A DNA stretch of 64,000 nt from Staphylococcus sp. NRL 16/872 (GTDB taxonomy: Bacteria > Bacillota > Bacilli > Staphylococcales > Staphylococcaceae). The stretch is from assembly GCF_022815905.2 (NCBI RefSeq), contig NZ_CP119327.1, positions 62,001 through 126,000 of the forward strand, written 5' to 3'. This document shows positions 62,285 through 64,000 of this stretch, one piece after another (within the stretch, counting starts at the first letter, position 1; each line of letters begins with the position of its first letter). The notes under the pieces were generated by a model. It was not told the origin of the DNA. It did not search any database and saw nothing but the letters and a program-made list of their open reading frames with translations. Both the position numbers and the translations under genes were made by a program.

Positions 62285-63679
62285 ATGGGAGAAAACAAAT
62301 CAACCAAATTTAAATTAAAAACACCGCATACTTATGCGTTATTAATGTTTGTGGTCGGTCTAGCATGGTTACTAACGTATATTATTCCAGCAGGTGAATA
62401 CACAAGAGAAAAGAAAGGGGGACAGACTTTAGTTGTTTCTGGTACATATCACACTGTTGATTCTGCGCATTTGAACTTTTTAGAAATATTTAGATCCATT
62501 CCTGAAGGTTTGATTAGTGGTGGAGAAATTGTGTTTTATATCTTTTTAGTAGGTGGTGCGTTTGGCATTATTCACAAAACAGGCGCATTTGAAAATGGTG
62601 TTAATAAGGCAATGAGAACACTAGGTAAAGCTAATTTTTTAATGATTCCTTTAACAATGACGATATTTTCAATTTTAGGATTTACTATAGGTTTGGCTGA
62701 AGAAACGATTATATTTGTCCCTATCGGTATTATTATCGCCCGTACATTAGGATATGATGCATTGACAGGCGCTGCTATGGTTATTTTAGGCGCGGCAAGT
62801 GGTTTTAGTGGTGGTATGTTAAATCCATTTACAGTTGGTGTAGCACAAACAGTAGCAGAATTGCCCATGTTCTCTGGCTGGGGACTGCGTACTATTATTT
62901 ACTTGTTTATTTTGACAGCTGCAATTTCAACCGTAATGTTATATGCACGTAAAGTTAAAAAGGATAAAACGAAAAGTATTGTTTATCATTTAGAACAAGA
63001 AGAAGGTCATACAAACCAAAAAGTTGAATATCAACATTTTAGTAAACGACAAGCTTTTAGTTTGTTAATTATTGTGGCGACGATTTTATTCAATGTATTT
63101 GGTATTTTTATGTTTGATTGGACATTTAATGAGATGAGTGCCAATTTCTTACTTTCTGGTATCATAGCTGGGCTAGTAAGTGGTTTAGGCTTAAATGGAA
63201 CATTTGATGCTTTAATTGAAGGCATGCAGAATATATTATTTGGAGCAATGATTGTAGGTTTTGCGAAAGGTATTGTGGTTATTCTGGAAAATGGAAAAAT
63301 TATCGATACAATCGTTCATGGTATGACCACATTATTATCAAATGTACCTGCCTCTTTAGTCATTATTGCCATGTTCATTTTACAGTTTTTACTCAACTTT
63401 TTTATCCCTTCTGGATCTGGACAAGCCTTAACAACTATGCCGTTAATGGTACCTATATCTGATTTACTGCATATCAATCGACAACTTACAGTACTCGCCT
63501 TTCAATATGGTGATTCAATTAGTAATATATTATTTCCAACATCAGCAATTCTTATAGGAGCATTAGCCGTAGGTCGTATTTCATACACAGAATGGATTAA
63601 ATTCGTTTGGAAATTGATCCTTTTATGGGTGTTTATTTGTGCTGTTGCAATGTCTATTGCATTGGTAATTGGTTATTAA
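62285..63679 (+). CDS. YfcC family (C4-dicarboxylate/basic amino acid) transporter
   Basis: A 464-residue membrane protein with 11-12 helices. The family start TPHTYALLMFVVGLAWLLTY and IIPAGEY, plus GSGQALTTMPLMVP in the second half, match YfcC/DcuC-like (ArsP/IT superfamily) carriers. Bacterial relatives carry dicarboxylates or basic amino acids; the M20 peptidase just upstream suggests uptake of a substrate or release of its product, but a terminator separates them. ATG 62285 follows AAAGGTG; GTG 62273 would overlap that SD. Confidence 0.85.
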   Translation: MGENKSTKFKLKTPHTYALLMFVVGLAWLLTYIIPAGEYTREKKGGQTLVVSGTYHTVDSAHLNFLEIFRSIPEGLISGGEIVFYIFLVGGAFGIIHKTGAFENGVNKAMRTLGKANFLMIPLTMTIFSILGFTIGLAEETIIFVPIGIIIARTLGYDALTGAAMVILGAASGFSGGMLNPFTVGVAQTVAELPMFSGWGLRTIIYLFILTAAISTVMLYARKVKKDKTKSIVYHLEQEEGHTNQKVEYQHFSKRQAFSLLIIVATILFNVFGIFMFDWTFNEMSANFLLSGIIAGLVSGLGLNGTFDALIEGMQNILFGAMIVGFAKGIVVILENGKIIDTIVHGMTTLLSNVPASLVIIAMFILQFLLNFFIPSGSGQALTTMPLMVPISDLLHINRQLTVLAFQYGDSISNILFPTSAILIGALAVGRISYTEWIKFVWKLILLWVFICAVAMSIALVIGY

Positions 63680-63733
63680 AATATTATAAGGGTAAGACTG
63701 ACGTTTGTCTGAAGTTAGTAGGAAGGATGTCTA

Positions 63734-63772
63734 ATGAGTATTGATATAACAACAAAAAGAGCAAGACCGTAA
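63734..63772 (+). other. 12-codon ORF ending in a terminator arm
   Basis: MSIDITTKRARP with an AGGAAGGATG SD, located between the YfcC gene and a terminator whose left arm overlaps its last codons. Could be a remnant or a chance ORF. Confidence 0.2.
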
Positions 63773-63798
63773 TTTGGAAAAACGGTCTTGCTTTTTGA
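63755..63798. terminator. Bidirectional terminator before the MFS gene end
   Basis: GCAAGACCGT (63761-63770) pairs with ACGGTCTTGC (63782-63791), flanked by A5 and T5. Confidence 0.88.
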
Positions 63799-63809
63799 TT
63801 AATATTTGT

Positions 63810-64000
63810 TTATTTGGCTTCTTTAGTTGCTTTTTTAAACGGATGTTTGTGATGTCTACCGTGTACAAAGAAGTAAACAATAATAGCTATTACAAGTAAT
63901 ACGCCCATTGCTAGGTATAAGTTACGGTAACCAATATATGGAATAAATAGACCAAGGATAAATGGTCCCATACCAGCACCAAAGTCAACAAAGATATAGA
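63810..64000 (-). CDS. MFS transporter, C-terminal fragment (partial)
   Basis: The minus-strand frame is open to the window's right edge. The last ~63 residues show two helices with DFGAGMGPFILGLF and PYIGYRNLYLAMG, then a basic tail (GRHHKHPFKK). This is the helix 11-12 region of a drug/proton MFS antiporter. The rest of the gene is outside the window. Confidence 0.78.
   Translation of the reverse strand, partial: YIFVDFGAGMGPFILGLFIPYIGYRNLYLAMGVLLVIAIIVYFFVHGRHHKHPFKKATKEAK

Overview
The window is AT-rich DNA from a Staphylococcus chromosome. Low GC, Shine-Dalgarno-driven starts (several TTG/GTG), many hairpin terminators with U tracts and close family matches to staphylococcal proteins (MntC, ArsB, PanBCD, BrnQ, PfoR-like EIIC, DUF805, YjdF) all point there. 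The mix of accessory genes resembles a coagulase-negative species, but I cannot name the species from sequence alone. No insertion sequence, integrase, phage gene, CRISPR array or rRNA operon was seen.

Layout. 1-5.1 kb: end of a sensor kinase, a DUF2231 protein, a cation-diffusion-facilitator exporter, an MFS transporter, an NTF2-like protein, a class I glutamine amidotransferase and a membrane-anchored EF-hand-like protein. 5.5-7.6 kb: a PfoR-like EIIC protein with a cre-like site, and an S41 protease that looks like the nisin-resistance protease NSR. 8.0-14.5 kb: a compact seven-gene Wzx/Wzy capsule or exopolysaccharide operon with only one glycosyltransferase besides the initiating sugar transferase. 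14.6-18.8 kb: DUF4870, a second PfoR-like EIIC, a MepB-like protein and a small ABC exporter unit. 18.9-31.2 kb is a metal block: mntCBA with an MntR-type operator, a Zur-box-controlled CobW/G3E GTPase, brnQ, and a second Zur-box operon encoding a methyltransferase, a NikA/OppA-type ABC importer and an MFS transporter.

31-47 kb: a patatin-like hydrolase behind a Fur-superfamily box, an MFS pump with a MerR regulator, a QueD-like protein lacking key catalytic residues, a CBS membrane protein, an Rrf2/NAD(P)-binding pair with matching operators, a LysR/SDR cluster, a RibD-domain reductase, an FtsX-type ABC transporter, an amino acid permease, a nitroreductase and a VOC protein. 47.1-47.4 kb holds a class II tRNA-like gene (serine-type features, abnormal anticodon loop) with its own promoter and terminator. 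47.5-64 kb: a secreted serine protease, two lipoproteins, a WYL regulator, panE divergent from panBCD, an M15 carboxypeptidase, DUF805, a membrane MutS-like ATPase, yjdF with its riboswitch, arsB behind a coupled leader ORF, an M20 peptidase, a YfcC transporter and the end of another MFS transporter.

The most promising novelties are the tRNA(Ser)-like RNA, the Zur-controlled methyltransferase/ABC/MFS operon, the minimal capsule operon and the NSR-like protease.
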